Positions 54,314 to 62,062 of a stretch of DNA of 64,000 nucleotides are shown here, in pieces. Under the pieces are notes generated by a model that did no database searches, was not told the origin of the DNA, and saw nothing but the letters and a program-made list of their open reading frames with translations. Source of the DNA: CAYJAY01 sp964368445 (lineage in GTDB: Bacteria > Bacillota > Clostridia > Oscillospirales > Ruminococcaceae); contig CAYJAY010000004.1 in NCBI GenBank assembly GCA_964368445.1, positions 44,209 through 108,208 of the forward strand. Reading direction: 5' to 3'. The position numbers were made by a program, and so were the translations under genes. The first letter of the stretch is position 1. Each line of letters begins with the position of its first letter.

Positions 54314-55078
54314 ATGAACGTTAAACTTTTGGCATACACAGAAAACCCCGAAAGGGTTGTGGCGCTTGCTGCAAAGCTTTGTTATTCAAACACAGATGTT
54401 GAAACTTTGGGGAATAATATTACAGAGCAAAGCTCGAAAGATTTTGTTAAACTTCTTTTTGAACTGGGACACGAAAGCCCTGTCGAACATGTGAATTTTA
54501 CATTTGCGGTTGAAGGGGTTTCAAGGGCGCTTCTTGCACAACTAACGAGGCACAGAATAGCGTCGTACAGCGTTCAAAGTCAAAGATATGTTAAACTCGA
54601 CAATTTTAAATATATAGTTCCGCCCGAGATAGAAAGCGACGACAAAGCAAAAGAAATGTTTATTTCGGCAATGGAAAGCTCACTTGAAAGCTACAATCGT
54701 TTAACAGAGGTTTTGCTCCAAAAATATATCAAACAAAGCGGAAAAACGATGGAACAGTTGGACAAAAAACAACTTAGCGCTTTTGAAAAAAAAGCTATCG
54801 AAGACGCAAGGTTTGTTCTTCCAAACGCCTGCGAAACCAAGATTGTTTTCACAATGAATGCACGGTCGCTTTATAATTTTTTCAAACATCGTCTTTGCTA
54901 TCGTGCCCAGTGGGAGATACGGCAGATGTCTTTAGAGATGTTAAAATTGGTTTTTGAAAAAGCGCCTGAACTTTTTTCGGGTTGTGGCCCGTCTTGTTTA
55001 AATGGAGCGTGTTCAGAGGGAAGAATGAGCTGTAAAAATCAAAAACAAGTAAAACAAGATTTTGCTTTTTTAAAATGA
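54314..55078 (+). CDS. thyX: Flavin-dependent thymidylate synthase
   Basis: Makes dTMP from dUMP using FAD, NADPH and methylene-THF, an alternative to ThyA. 254 residues with the ThyX motif RHRIASYSVQSQRY (the RHRxxSxxxxSxR pattern), HESPVEHVNFTF before it, and NARSLYNFFKHRLCYRAQWEIR near the end. The C-terminal tail has a CGPSCLNG...C-rich segment, perhaps metal-binding. It is followed by tmk, so the two consecutive enzymes of dTTP supply are linked. Confidence 0.95.
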   Translation: MNVKLLAYTENPERVVALAAKLCYSNTDVETLGNNITEQSSKDFVKLLFELGHESPVEHVNFTFAVEGVSRALLAQLTRHRIASYSVQSQRYVKLDNFKYIVPPEIESDDKAKEMFISAMESSLESYNRLTEVLLQKYIKQSGKTMEQLDKKQLSAFEKKAIEDARFVLPNACETKIVFTMNARSLYNFFKHRLCYRAQWEIRQMSLEMLKLVFEKAPELFSGCGPSCLNGACSEGRMSCKNQKQVKQDFAFLK

Positions 55079-55119
55079 GAAAAAGTTGCACAAAACTCAC
55101 GAAAGGAATGGGTATAAAT

Positions 55120-55794
55120 ATGAGAGGAAAGCTTATCGTGGTTGAGGGTCTTGACGGAAGCGGAAAGGCAACCCAAAGCGAGCTTTTACTTGAAAATCTT
55201 ATAAACAATGGGATAGACGCGGTTAAGCTTACGTTCCCAAGATATCATAAACCATCGGGAACTCTTGCTAAGATGTATCTAAACGGAGAGTTTGGAACAA
55301 ACCCCGACGATGTCAGCGGATATGCTTCATCGGTGTTTTACGCTGTTGATAGGTTTGCAAGCTTTAAAGAGGAATGGGAAAAAGACTATAAAGAGGGAAA
55401 AGTCTTTGTTTTGGACAGATACACGACGTCCAACGCGGTTTTTCAAACTCCAAAATATGAAAAGGAAAAATGGAGCGAGTTTGTCGAATGGCTCTATGAT
55501 TTTGAATACAACAAGATGGGTATACCGAAACCAGACCTTGTGGTTTATCTTGACATGAGCCCAAAAGTTAGCGAAAAGCTTATGACAGAGAGGTATAATG
55601 GGGATGAACAAAAAAAAGACATACACGAACGCGACATAGAGTATCAAAATAAATGTAGGACGGCGGCGCGGTTTTGTGCCGAACAGGGAAACTGGGTAAC
55701 CGTTAAATGTGACGACCAAAACAAACCGTTTTCAAAACAAGAGATAGCAAAAAAAATAATGGAAGTTGTCGGGGAAAAATTAAATATATGTTAG
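55120..55794 (+). CDS. tmk: Thymidylate kinase
   Basis: Phosphorylates dTMP to dTDP. 224 residues from ATG 55120. P-loop EGLDGSGKATQ, then LTFPRYHKPSG, and the DR motif in VLDRYTTSNA. ATG 55108 and ATG 55075 are in frame, but GAAAGGA abuts 55108 and 55075 lies in the thyX stop, so 55120 is taken. The last 7 nt overlap the next gene. Confidence 0.93.
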   Translation: MRGKLIVVEGLDGSGKATQSELLLENLINNGIDAVKLTFPRYHKPSGTLAKMYLNGEFGTNPDDVSGYASSVFYAVDRFASFKEEWEKDYKEGKVFVLDRYTTSNAVFQTPKYEKEKWSEFVEWLYDFEYNKMGIPKPDLVVYLDMSPKVSEKLMTERYNGDEQKKDIHERDIEYQNKCRTAARFCAEQGNWVTVKCDDQNKPFSKQEIAKKIMEVVGEKLNIC

Positions 55795-56672
55795 AATTTA
55801 AAAAAGTTGAGTTAACTGATAAAGAGTATCTACAAAACATCTTGACCAAAGAGGCGAACAGAGGGTGTGAGTACACGTTTGGGAACCTTTTTATGTGGGG
55901 CAAAGTTTATGGAACACAGATTGCAGAGTTTTCGAATGGTGCGGTTGTTAAATATGGCGCTATTAATAAATATTTGTATCCTGTTGGGGTGAGCGACATT
56001 GAAAAAACCATTCAAGAGATGGTTGAAAGCGAACAAAACAAAAAGGATTTTTGCATAATTTCGCTCGGTAAAAAAGATTGCGACGAGCTTGAAAGGGTTT
56101 TTCCCGGCAAGTTTTCGTTTGAAGACGACGAGATATACGGAGAGTATGTCTACAACAGCGAAGATCTAATCGAGCTTAAAGGCAAGAAATATCATTCCAA
56201 ACGAAACCATATTTCAAGATTTATAAGGGAGAATCCTGAATATAGATTTGTTGAAATAACAAAAGACAACATAAATTCCGTTATCGAGATGAACGAAAAA
56301 TGGTGTAAGACATATGGATGTAACAACAACGACGGCTTAAGCTCGGAATATTGTGCAACGTCAAGGGCTTTGAAAAATTTCTTTGAACTTCCGTTTGACG
56401 GGGCATTTATCGAAAGCGGCGGCGAGATAGTAGCGTATTCGGTTGGCGAAGCTATTAATGACAAAACCTATTGTGTGCACATCGAAAAAGCGTTTCATCA
56501 AATAAACGGAGCGTATACTATAATAAACAGGGATTTTGCACAGAGATACGCTAAAGATTATGAACTTATAAACCGCGAAGATGCGGCGGGGGAGGAAGGA
56601 TTGATTAAAGCAAAACTTTCGTACAATCCGGCGTTTGTTTCAAAAAAATTTATTGCTACATTAAAGGACTGA
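55788..56672 (+). CDS. DUF2156 (GNAT-fold) family protein
   Basis: 294 residues of the DUF2156 family, related to the aminoacyl-transfer domain of MprF (phosphatidylglycerol lysyltransferase) but without any membrane helix. Recognisable features are GCEYTFGNLFMWGKVYG near the start, KGKKYHSKRNHISRF in the centre and REDAAGEEGLIKAKLSYNP near the end. Soluble members are widespread in Clostridia and their acceptor is unknown; transfer of an amino acid or acyl group is inferred from the fold. Start overlaps tmk. Confidence 0.75.
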   Translation: MLEFKKVELTDKEYLQNILTKEANRGCEYTFGNLFMWGKVYGTQIAEFSNGAVVKYGAINKYLYPVGVSDIEKTIQEMVESEQNKKDFCIISLGKKDCDELERVFPGKFSFEDDEIYGEYVYNSEDLIELKGKKYHSKRNHISRFIRENPEYRFVEITKDNINSVIEMNEKWCKTYGCNNNDGLSSEYCATSRALKNFFELPFDGAFIESGGEIVAYSVGEAINDKTYCVHIEKAFHQINGAYTIINRDFAQRYAKDYELINREDAAGEEGLIKAKLSYNPAFVSKKFIATLKD

Positions 56673-56677
56673 AAAAA

Positions 56678-57553
56678 ATGATAAGACATGCTCTCGGAGT
56701 TGACATTCCGGCCTTAAAACAGATATGGAACGAAAGTTTTAACGACACGATAAACTATATCGATTTTGTTTTCGGAAAGGTAGCAAAATCTAACGAAATT
56801 TTGCTTTTTGAACAAAACGGAATAGTGTGCGCCATGCTTATAATGTTGCCTGTTAAGTTTTCTTTTTACCAAGAGTCGCTTGGCGGAGTTTATATCTATG
56901 GCGCGGCAACGCGTGAAAAATACCAAAACAAAGGGTTAATGACAAGGCTTTTAAACGAAGCCGAAAGAATAGCAAAGGAAGAGCGCGACGCTCAACTTTC
57001 GGTGCTTGTTCCCGGAGAACCATATCTTTTTGATTATTATGCCAGAAGAGGCTATCGCGCCGATTTTGGGCTTCGTCAAGTTTCGGTTCGCCCCGGAATG
57101 TTGGAAACGGCGGCAAGAGACGACTTTAATCTTGAAATAGACAAGTTAACATCACAACAGATGTATGACATAAGAAAGACCGCTTTGTTAAACACGCCAC
57201 ACATCGAATGGCAACCGTATCAACTGGACAACGTTGTTCAAGACGGTTTTGTTTACGGAGATCACGTAGCAAGTTATGAGGGAACGGCCGGACAGGGTTA
57301 TGCGGTTTTTACGGTGCACAAGAAAAAACTTTATATCAAAGAATGCCTTGGAACGTCAAAACAAGCAACGATTACACTCATGCGTAACCTTGGCGCAAAA
57401 TACAGCCCAAAAGGATTTTTTGCAAACATGCCGGTTAATTCAGAGGTTTTCCCAGTTGAAGGAAAGGTTATAAAGTTTGGCATGGCTAAAAACCTTTATT
57501 CAAACAAATCAATGAGTTCAATTAGTCCATATATGAACCTTATGCTTGACTAG
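56678..57553 (+). CDS. GNAT family N-acetyltransferase (Eis-like)
   Basis: 291-residue two-domain protein. The first half is a GNAT domain with the acetyl-CoA loop in REKYQNKGLMTRLL and a YYARRGYRADFG beta-bulge region; the second half resembles the Eis/SCP2-like C-terminal domain. Substrate unknown. 5 bp after the DUF2156 gene, with which it forms a pair of GNAT-fold proteins in the thyX-tmk operon. Confidence 0.75.
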   Translation: MIRHALGVDIPALKQIWNESFNDTINYIDFVFGKVAKSNEILLFEQNGIVCAMLIMLPVKFSFYQESLGGVYIYGAATREKYQNKGLMTRLLNEAERIAKEERDAQLSVLVPGEPYLFDYYARRGYRADFGLRQVSVRPGMLETAARDDFNLEIDKLTSQQMYDIRKTALLNTPHIEWQPYQLDNVVQDGFVYGDHVASYEGTAGQGYAVFTVHKKKLYIKECLGTSKQATITLMRNLGAKYSPKGFFANMPVNSEVFPVEGKVIKFGMAKNLYSNKSMSSISPYMNLMLD

Positions 57554-57571
57554 AAAGGAAATGTCAAAAAA

Positions 57572-58111
57572 ATGGTATATGTTTTTTTAGCGGATGGATT
57601 TGAAGAAAGCGAAGCGATAACAACGATAGACCTTTTAAGGCGCGCCGAACTCGAGGTAGTGACGGTTGGGGTAACGGGGGAATACGTTACTTCGTCAAGA
57701 GGGATAACGGTAAAAAGCGATGTCTTATCGTCTGAGATTGTGCTTGACGACAACGTACAAGCTGTTGTGCTTCCGGGTGGGATGCCCGGAACGACAAACC
57801 TTGCGCAAAGTGAAGAGGTCAAAAAAGCGTTGGTTTTCGCTTTTGAAAACAAAAAGCTTATCGCCTCAATTTGTGCTGCCGCTACTGTTCTTTATAAACA
57901 TGGATTGTTAAGCGGAAAAAAGGCTGCTGTTTACCCGTCGTTTAAAGACGAGCTTAAACAAAGCTTTTGCGAACAAAATGTTGTGGTAGACCTTCCGTTC
58001 ATAACGGCTAACGCATTGGGCAGCGTTTTTGAGTTTTCGTTTGAAATTATTAAATTTCTTAAAAATGACAAAATTTGCGAAAAAGTCAAAAATAGTATAT
58101 ACTATAATTGA
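57572..58111 (+). CDS. DJ-1/PfpI family protein (YajL-like)
   Basis: 179 residues of the DJ-1/ThiJ/PfpI superfamily. The reactive cysteine is in ASICAAATVL, with the partner Glu in FEESEAI near residue 10 and the family C-terminal region ALGSVFEFSFEIIKFL. DJ-1 proteins have been linked to protein repair and oxidative-stress defence; the exact reaction is debated. GAAAGGAAA precedes the ATG. Last gene of the thyX operon. Confidence 0.88.
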   Translation: MVYVFLADGFEESEAITTIDLLRRAELEVVTVGVTGEYVTSSRGITVKSDVLSSEIVLDDNVQAVVLPGGMPGTTNLAQSEEVKKALVFAFENKKLIASICAAATVLYKHGLLSGKKAAVYPSFKDELKQSFCEQNVVVDLPFITANALGSVFEFSFEIIKFLKNDKICEKVKNSIYYN

Positions 58112-58112
58112 A

Positions 58113-58166
58113 TTAATAGTTAATAGTTAATAGTTAATAGTTAATAGTTAATAGTCAATAGTTAAG
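58113..58166. repeat. TTAATAG heptanucleotide repeat tract
   Basis: Six perfect TTAATAG units in a row (58113-58154), one variant TCAATAG and a final partial unit. The tract lies about 80 bp before mltG1 in a 135-bp gap. Slip-strand changes in copy number are plausible. Confidence 0.85.
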
Positions 58167-58246
58167 GTGTCGCTTGCGCGACGGATTTGATTTTTCGTTT
58201 TAAACCACAAGCGCAAAACGGTGCTTGCCTATAGGAGATGAAATTA

Positions 58247-59398
58247 ATGGAAAACAATATTTATAAAAACCCCAACTCCACAAGAAACACACAACCGAAA
58301 CCAAAAAGTAGGCGCAAGATAGTGCTAATTGTTGTGCTGTTGATAGTTGCGGCTATACTCATTTCAAGTGTTATAGGATATCTTTATGTAACATCGGAAA
58401 TCGAGGGCGAGAGAAACCTTGGGAATGCCGAGGTGATTGTCGATGTGACGGAGGGCGCGTCGCTTCAAGCGATTTCGGTTTTGCTTAATGAAAATGATGT
58501 TATCAGATCGTCGATGATATTTGATTTATACATAAAAATAACGGGGGACACCGGAAACGTACAGTATGGACCGCACAGCGTAACTCCCGATATGTCATAT
58601 TCCGAGATTATAGAGGCACTTGGAACGCCGTATATAATCAACGTGCCGGGCGAGCCGATAACGTTCCCCGAGGGAACGACGGCCCTTAAAATGGCACTTA
58701 TGCTTGAAGAAGTTGGTTTTTTCACTGCCGACGAATTTATAGACGAATGCAACAACGGCACGTTCACGGGGGAACTGTTTCCGCTTATAAGCGACAACCC
58801 CGACAAGTTTATTAAACTTGAGGGTTTTTTGTTCCCCGAAACATATATGTATTATGAAGATATGACGGTTAACGCATTTATACAACAGATGTTAGACACG
58901 TTTGAACAATTGGTGTTGACCGAAGAAAATTTGGCCAAGATAGAACAAAGCGCGCTTACGCTTGAAGAGATAATAGCGCTTTCTTCGATAGTTGAAAAAG
59001 AATCAGTGGGCGCCGAAAGCTATCCTATGGTTGCGTCGGTTTTCTATAACAGGCTTAACAACCCCGACATTTTCCCAACGCTCGAGTCGGACACGGCGTG
59101 TGACTGGAGAAAAAGGGGATATCCAGATCTCGGAGGATTTTTCCCCGGTGTGCTTCAATATTACTACGGTGGTTATGAAAACATTCCCGAAGGGACAAAA
59201 GCGGGATACGACACCTATTCGAGGCCGGGAATTCCGATTGGAGCAATATGCAACCCCGGCATAATAGCAATTGAAGGGACACTTAACCCCGCCGAAACAG
59301 AATACTTTTTCTTTTTCACCGGTATAGATAAAGAAACGTTTTATTTTAACGTAACTAATGCCGAACATGAAGCTGATTATAGATTATATGGTCCTTGA
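58247..59398 (+). CDS. mltG: Endolytic murein transglycosylase MltG, paralogue 1
   Basis: Membrane-anchored lytic transglycosylase that ends glycan strand growth. 383 residues from ATG 58247 (AGGAGA covers ATG 58238). Proline/basic N-terminus, one membrane helix (about 24-48), a LysM-like domain, then the YceG domain with the catalytic Glu in SSIVEKESVGAE and FYNRL, and ICNPGIIAIEGTLNPAETEYFFF at the end. Shorter than many clostridial MltG. A closely similar gene lies 430 bp downstream. Upstream lies a heptamer repeat tract. Confidence 0.93.
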   Translation: MENNIYKNPNSTRNTQPKPKSRRKIVLIVVLLIVAAILISSVIGYLYVTSEIEGERNLGNAEVIVDVTEGASLQAISVLLNENDVIRSSMIFDLYIKITGDTGNVQYGPHSVTPDMSYSEIIEALGTPYIINVPGEPITFPEGTTALKMALMLEEVGFFTADEFIDECNNGTFTGELFPLISDNPDKFIKLEGFLFPETYMYYEDMTVNAFIQQMLDTFEQLVLTEENLAKIEQSALTLEEIIALSSIVEKESVGAESYPMVASVFYNRLNNPDIFPTLESDTACDWRKRGYPDLGGFFPGVLQYYYGGYENIPEGTKAGYDTYSRPGIPIGAICNPGIIAIEGTLNPAETEYFFFFTGIDKETFYFNVTNAEHEADYRLYGP

Positions 59399-59401
59399 TT
59401 T

Positions 59402-59713
59402 ATGCAACAAAATACTTTTCAAAAGATATATGAAGTAGTTAAGAGGATACCTAAAGGTATGGTTTCAACATATGGCGACGTGGCTTTTGCCGCCGGAAAC
59501 CCGCGTTGGGCTAGGGTAGTGGGGTTTGCGCTCCACGTCAACCCAAAACCGGACGAGATACCTTGTTTCCGTGTGGTTAATCGTTTGGGGGAATGTTCCG
59601 GATCGTTTGCGTTTGGTGGACTTTCGGTTCAACGTGAACTTCTTGAAAAAGACGGGGTGACGTTTCTTGAAAACGGAAGGGTAGACCTTAAAAAACACCG
59701 ATATTTATTTTAA
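59402..59713 (+). CDS. Small MGMT/alkyltransferase-like DNA-binding protein
   Basis: 103 residues, only the DNA-binding domain of O6-alkylguanine-DNA alkyltransferase. The active-site PCHR is IPCFRVV here: the cysteine is kept, but the histidine that activates it is phenylalanine. Alkyltransferase-like (ATL) proteins have PWHR and only flag lesions for excision repair; this variant is neither form. It starts 3 bp after mltG1, so it is co-transcribed. A repair-signalling role is more likely than full methyl transfer. Confidence 0.82.
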   Translation: MQQNTFQKIYEVVKRIPKGMVSTYGDVAFAAGNPRWARVVGFALHVNPKPDEIPCFRVVNRLGECSGSFAFGGLSVQRELLEKDGVTFLENGRVDLKKHRYLF

Positions 59714-59770
59714 CAAATAATTGGTGTTTGCAGTATTGCAAAAAACATATATAAAAATTTTAACTGAGAT

Positions 59771-59799
59771 TTGCCATAAATTCGGTTTGGTGGTATAAT
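59771..59799 (+). promoter_or_regulatory. Promoter of mltG paralogue 2
   Basis: TTGCCA at 59771-59776, 17-bp spacer ending TGG, perfect TATAAT at 59794-59799 (extended -10). 30 bp before the start. Confidence 0.75.
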
Positions 59800-59829
59800 A
59801 CTCAAAACTCACAGAAAGGAAAACAATTA

Positions 59830-60957
59830 ATGGCATATAAAGATCCAAACGCAATAAGGCGAAGAAACAAGATTCTAGCGCCAATTGTTGCGATACTTAT
59901 AATATTTGCGTTTTTGCTTTCGGCAGCGGCAGGTTTTTTACTTGTGAAAGCCGAAATAGACGGAATAAGGGCACTGGGCAGTAATCAAATTATTGTCGAA
60001 GTCGCAGAAGGCGCGTCGCTTGGAGAGGTTTCAAAGACGTTAAGCGAAAAAGGAGTCATAAACTCTTCTCTAGTCTTTGATATGTATATAAGGCTTATGG
60101 GAGGCGGCTCAAACGTTCAATATGGGCCACACCAAGTTTCGTCCGACATGACGTATGACGCTATTCTCGAAAGCCTTGCAACACCGTATATCGTTGAAGT
60201 TCCGGGAACTCCTATTACGTTCCCCGAGGGGGTAACCTCGCTTAAAATGGCGATGATGCTTGAAGATGAGGGGTATTTTACCATTCAAGAGTTTGTCGAT
60301 GAATGCAACAATGGAACGTTTACCGGGGAACTGTTTCCGCTTATCGACGACAACCCCGACAAGTTTATGAAACTTGAAGGGTTTTTGTTCCCCGAGACAT
60401 ATATGTATTATGAGGGCATGACGGTCAACGAGTTTATCCAACAGATGCTGGACACGTTTGAACTTCGCGTTATGACAGAGGAAAACATGGCGGCTGTTGA
60501 AGCGAGCTCATTATCGTTTGAAGAACTGATAGTTTTGGCTTCGATAGTCGAAAAAGAATCGGTGGGCGCGGAGAGCTATCCTATGGTAGCTTCAGTTTTC
60601 TATAACCGCATGGCAGACCCCGAAGAATACCCGTATATCCAATCGGACACCTCGACCGACTGGGTCGCAAGGGGAATAACCGACTGGTACGGTGGATACT
60701 ACCCCGGCGTGCTCGAGTATTACTACGGAAGTTATGAGAACATTCCTGCCGGAACGAGAGCCGGCTATGACACATATACCGTGGAAGGGCTTATTATAGG
60801 CGCAATCTGCAACCCCGGGTTAACAGCAATCGAAGGCGTTTTGTTCCCGGCAGACACAAACTATTTCTTCTTCTTCACAGATGCCGACAAAAATTTCTAT
60901 TGGAACGAAACGTTTGAACAACATGTAATAGAGTACGAGATACATGGCCCGAACTAA
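59830..60957 (+). CDS. mltG: Endolytic murein transglycosylase MltG, paralogue 2
   Basis: 375 residues, very similar to paralogue 1 over the catalytic half (shared stretches such as SIVEKESVGAESYPMVASVF and ECNNGTFTGELFPLI). Membrane helix about 16-36, LysM-like domain, YceG domain with Glu in ASIVEKE. The N-terminus differs and is more basic. It has its own promoter, so the two copies can be expressed separately. GAAAGGA precedes the ATG. Confidence 0.93.
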   Translation: MAYKDPNAIRRRNKILAPIVAILIIFAFLLSAAAGFLLVKAEIDGIRALGSNQIIVEVAEGASLGEVSKTLSEKGVINSSLVFDMYIRLMGGGSNVQYGPHQVSSDMTYDAILESLATPYIVEVPGTPITFPEGVTSLKMAMMLEDEGYFTIQEFVDECNNGTFTGELFPLIDDNPDKFMKLEGFLFPETYMYYEGMTVNEFIQQMLDTFELRVMTEENMAAVEASSLSFEELIVLASIVEKESVGAESYPMVASVFYNRMADPEEYPYIQSDTSTDWVARGITDWYGGYYPGVLEYYYGSYENIPAGTRAGYDTYTVEGLIIGAICNPGLTAIEGVLFPADTNYFFFFTDADKNFYWNETFEQHVIEYEIHGPN

Positions 60958-60990
60958 TAGTTTGATTGTTTTTAATTTAACAATTTATAA

Positions 60991-61018
60991 TTGAATTTTT
61001 CAAAAAAACGAGTATAAT
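60991..61018 (+). promoter_or_regulatory. Promoter of the DUF1858 gene
   Basis: TTGAAT at 60991-60996, 16-bp spacer, TATAAT at 61013-61018, 38 bp before the start. Confidence 0.6.
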
Positions 61019-61055
61019 ATACTATAGAACAATTTTTATAAGGAGAACCGTTTTA

Positions 61056-61253
61056 ATGACAGTTACAAAACAAACAATTATAGGCGATATCTTGGATTTC
61101 GACAGATCGACCGCTGAATATTTCATGGAGATTGGTATGCATTGCCTTGGTTGCCCCGCGTCGCGTGGCGAAACTATCGAGCAAGCTTGCATGGTGCACG
61201 GAACCGACGCCGAAGCGTTAATCGAAAAGATTAACAACCATATCAAAGCATAG
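61056..61253 (+). CDS. DUF1858 domain protein (small, CxxC)
   Basis: 65-residue single-domain protein of the DUF1858 / hybrid-cluster-protein-associated disulfide family. It shows the HCLGCP motif (two cysteines in CxxC) after FMEIGM and a second Cys near QACMVHG. Such domains are often fused to or encoded with iron-sulfur or redox proteins in anaerobes. The role is unknown. AAGGAG lies before the ATG, with its own promoter and terminator. Confidence 0.88.
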   Translation: MTVTKQTIIGDILDFDRSTAEYFMEIGMHCLGCPASRGETIEQACMVHGTDAEALIEKINNHIKA

Positions 61254-61279
61254 TTTAGTTTTTTAGCAAAATAAAAGTG

Positions 61280-61316
61280 AACCTGCGCCGTTTTTAAATA
61301 GCGTAGGTTTATTTTT
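61280..61316 (+). terminator. Intrinsic terminator after the DUF1858 gene
   Basis: AACCTGCGC and GCGTAGGTT arms with one mismatch around a 13-nt loop (stem ends 61310), followed by TATTTTT. Confidence 0.75.
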
Positions 61317-61351
61317 GACTTTTTATATGATAAGGTGTAAGCTTAGATTAT

Positions 61352-62062
61352 ATGAACGATTTAACGTTATCAAAAAGATTACTAGTAGCGTTTGCTGCGG
61401 TGCGAGACGGTTCGATTTGCGCCGATGTCGGTTGTGACCACGGAAAGCTTGCGGCAAAGCTTGTTATGTCAAAAAAATCTCCGTTTGTTTATGCGGTTGA
61501 TATTAACCAAAAACCACTTGATGTTGCGACAAGGCTTTTTGAAAAGCTTAACATAACCGATAAAACCAAAACTGTTTTATCAAACGGACTCGAGAAAATT
61601 TCAAAAAATGACGTCGATGATGTTATAATTGCTGGGATTGGCGCAGATATTTCAATCGATATAATTTCAAGTGCGAAATGGCTTAAAGACAACAATAAAC
61701 AGCTTGTGCTTGTGCCGTCCTCCCGTCATCATGTTTTAAGGGGTTTTCTCTTTGAAAATGGGTTTGAGATAGTAAACGAAACTCCGGTTTTTGAACAACA
61801 TCACAACTACACAGTTATTACGGCAAACTTTTGCAATAATTCGATTAAGCCAACCGTTATTCAACGTTATCTCGGGTTGATTGCAAACGATAGTTCAAAC
61901 GATGGAATTTTATATAAAAAAGAAGTTTTAAGGCGAGCAAACAAGATAGCGACAAGCGTTCAAAAAGCGAAAACTGTCGTTTCGTCCGAAAGGCTTGACG
62001 AGGCAAAAATTTTAACGGCGTATTTAGAGCCGACATTAAAAGGAGATATAAGATGTCTTTAG
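61352..62062 (+). CDS. trmK: tRNA (adenine-22-N1)-methyltransferase
   Basis: SAM-dependent enzyme methylating A22 in the D-loop of several tRNAs. 236 residues: LSKRLLVAFAAV, the SAM-binding ADVGCDHGKLAA near 25-36, VYAVDIN, VIIAGIGADIS and the LVLVPSSRHHVLRGFL motif seen in TrmK (YqfN). The last 10 nt overlap rqcH. The link to rqcH, a translation quality-control factor, is sensible. Confidence 0.92.
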   Translation: MNDLTLSKRLLVAFAAVRDGSICADVGCDHGKLAAKLVMSKKSPFVYAVDINQKPLDVATRLFEKLNITDKTKTVLSNGLEKISKNDVDDVIIAGIGADISIDIISSAKWLKDNNKQLVLVPSSRHHVLRGFLFENGFEIVNETPVFEQHHNYTVITANFCNNSIKPTVIQRYLGLIANDSSNDGILYKKEVLRRANKIATSVQKAKTVVSSERLDEAKILTAYLEPTLKGDIRCL

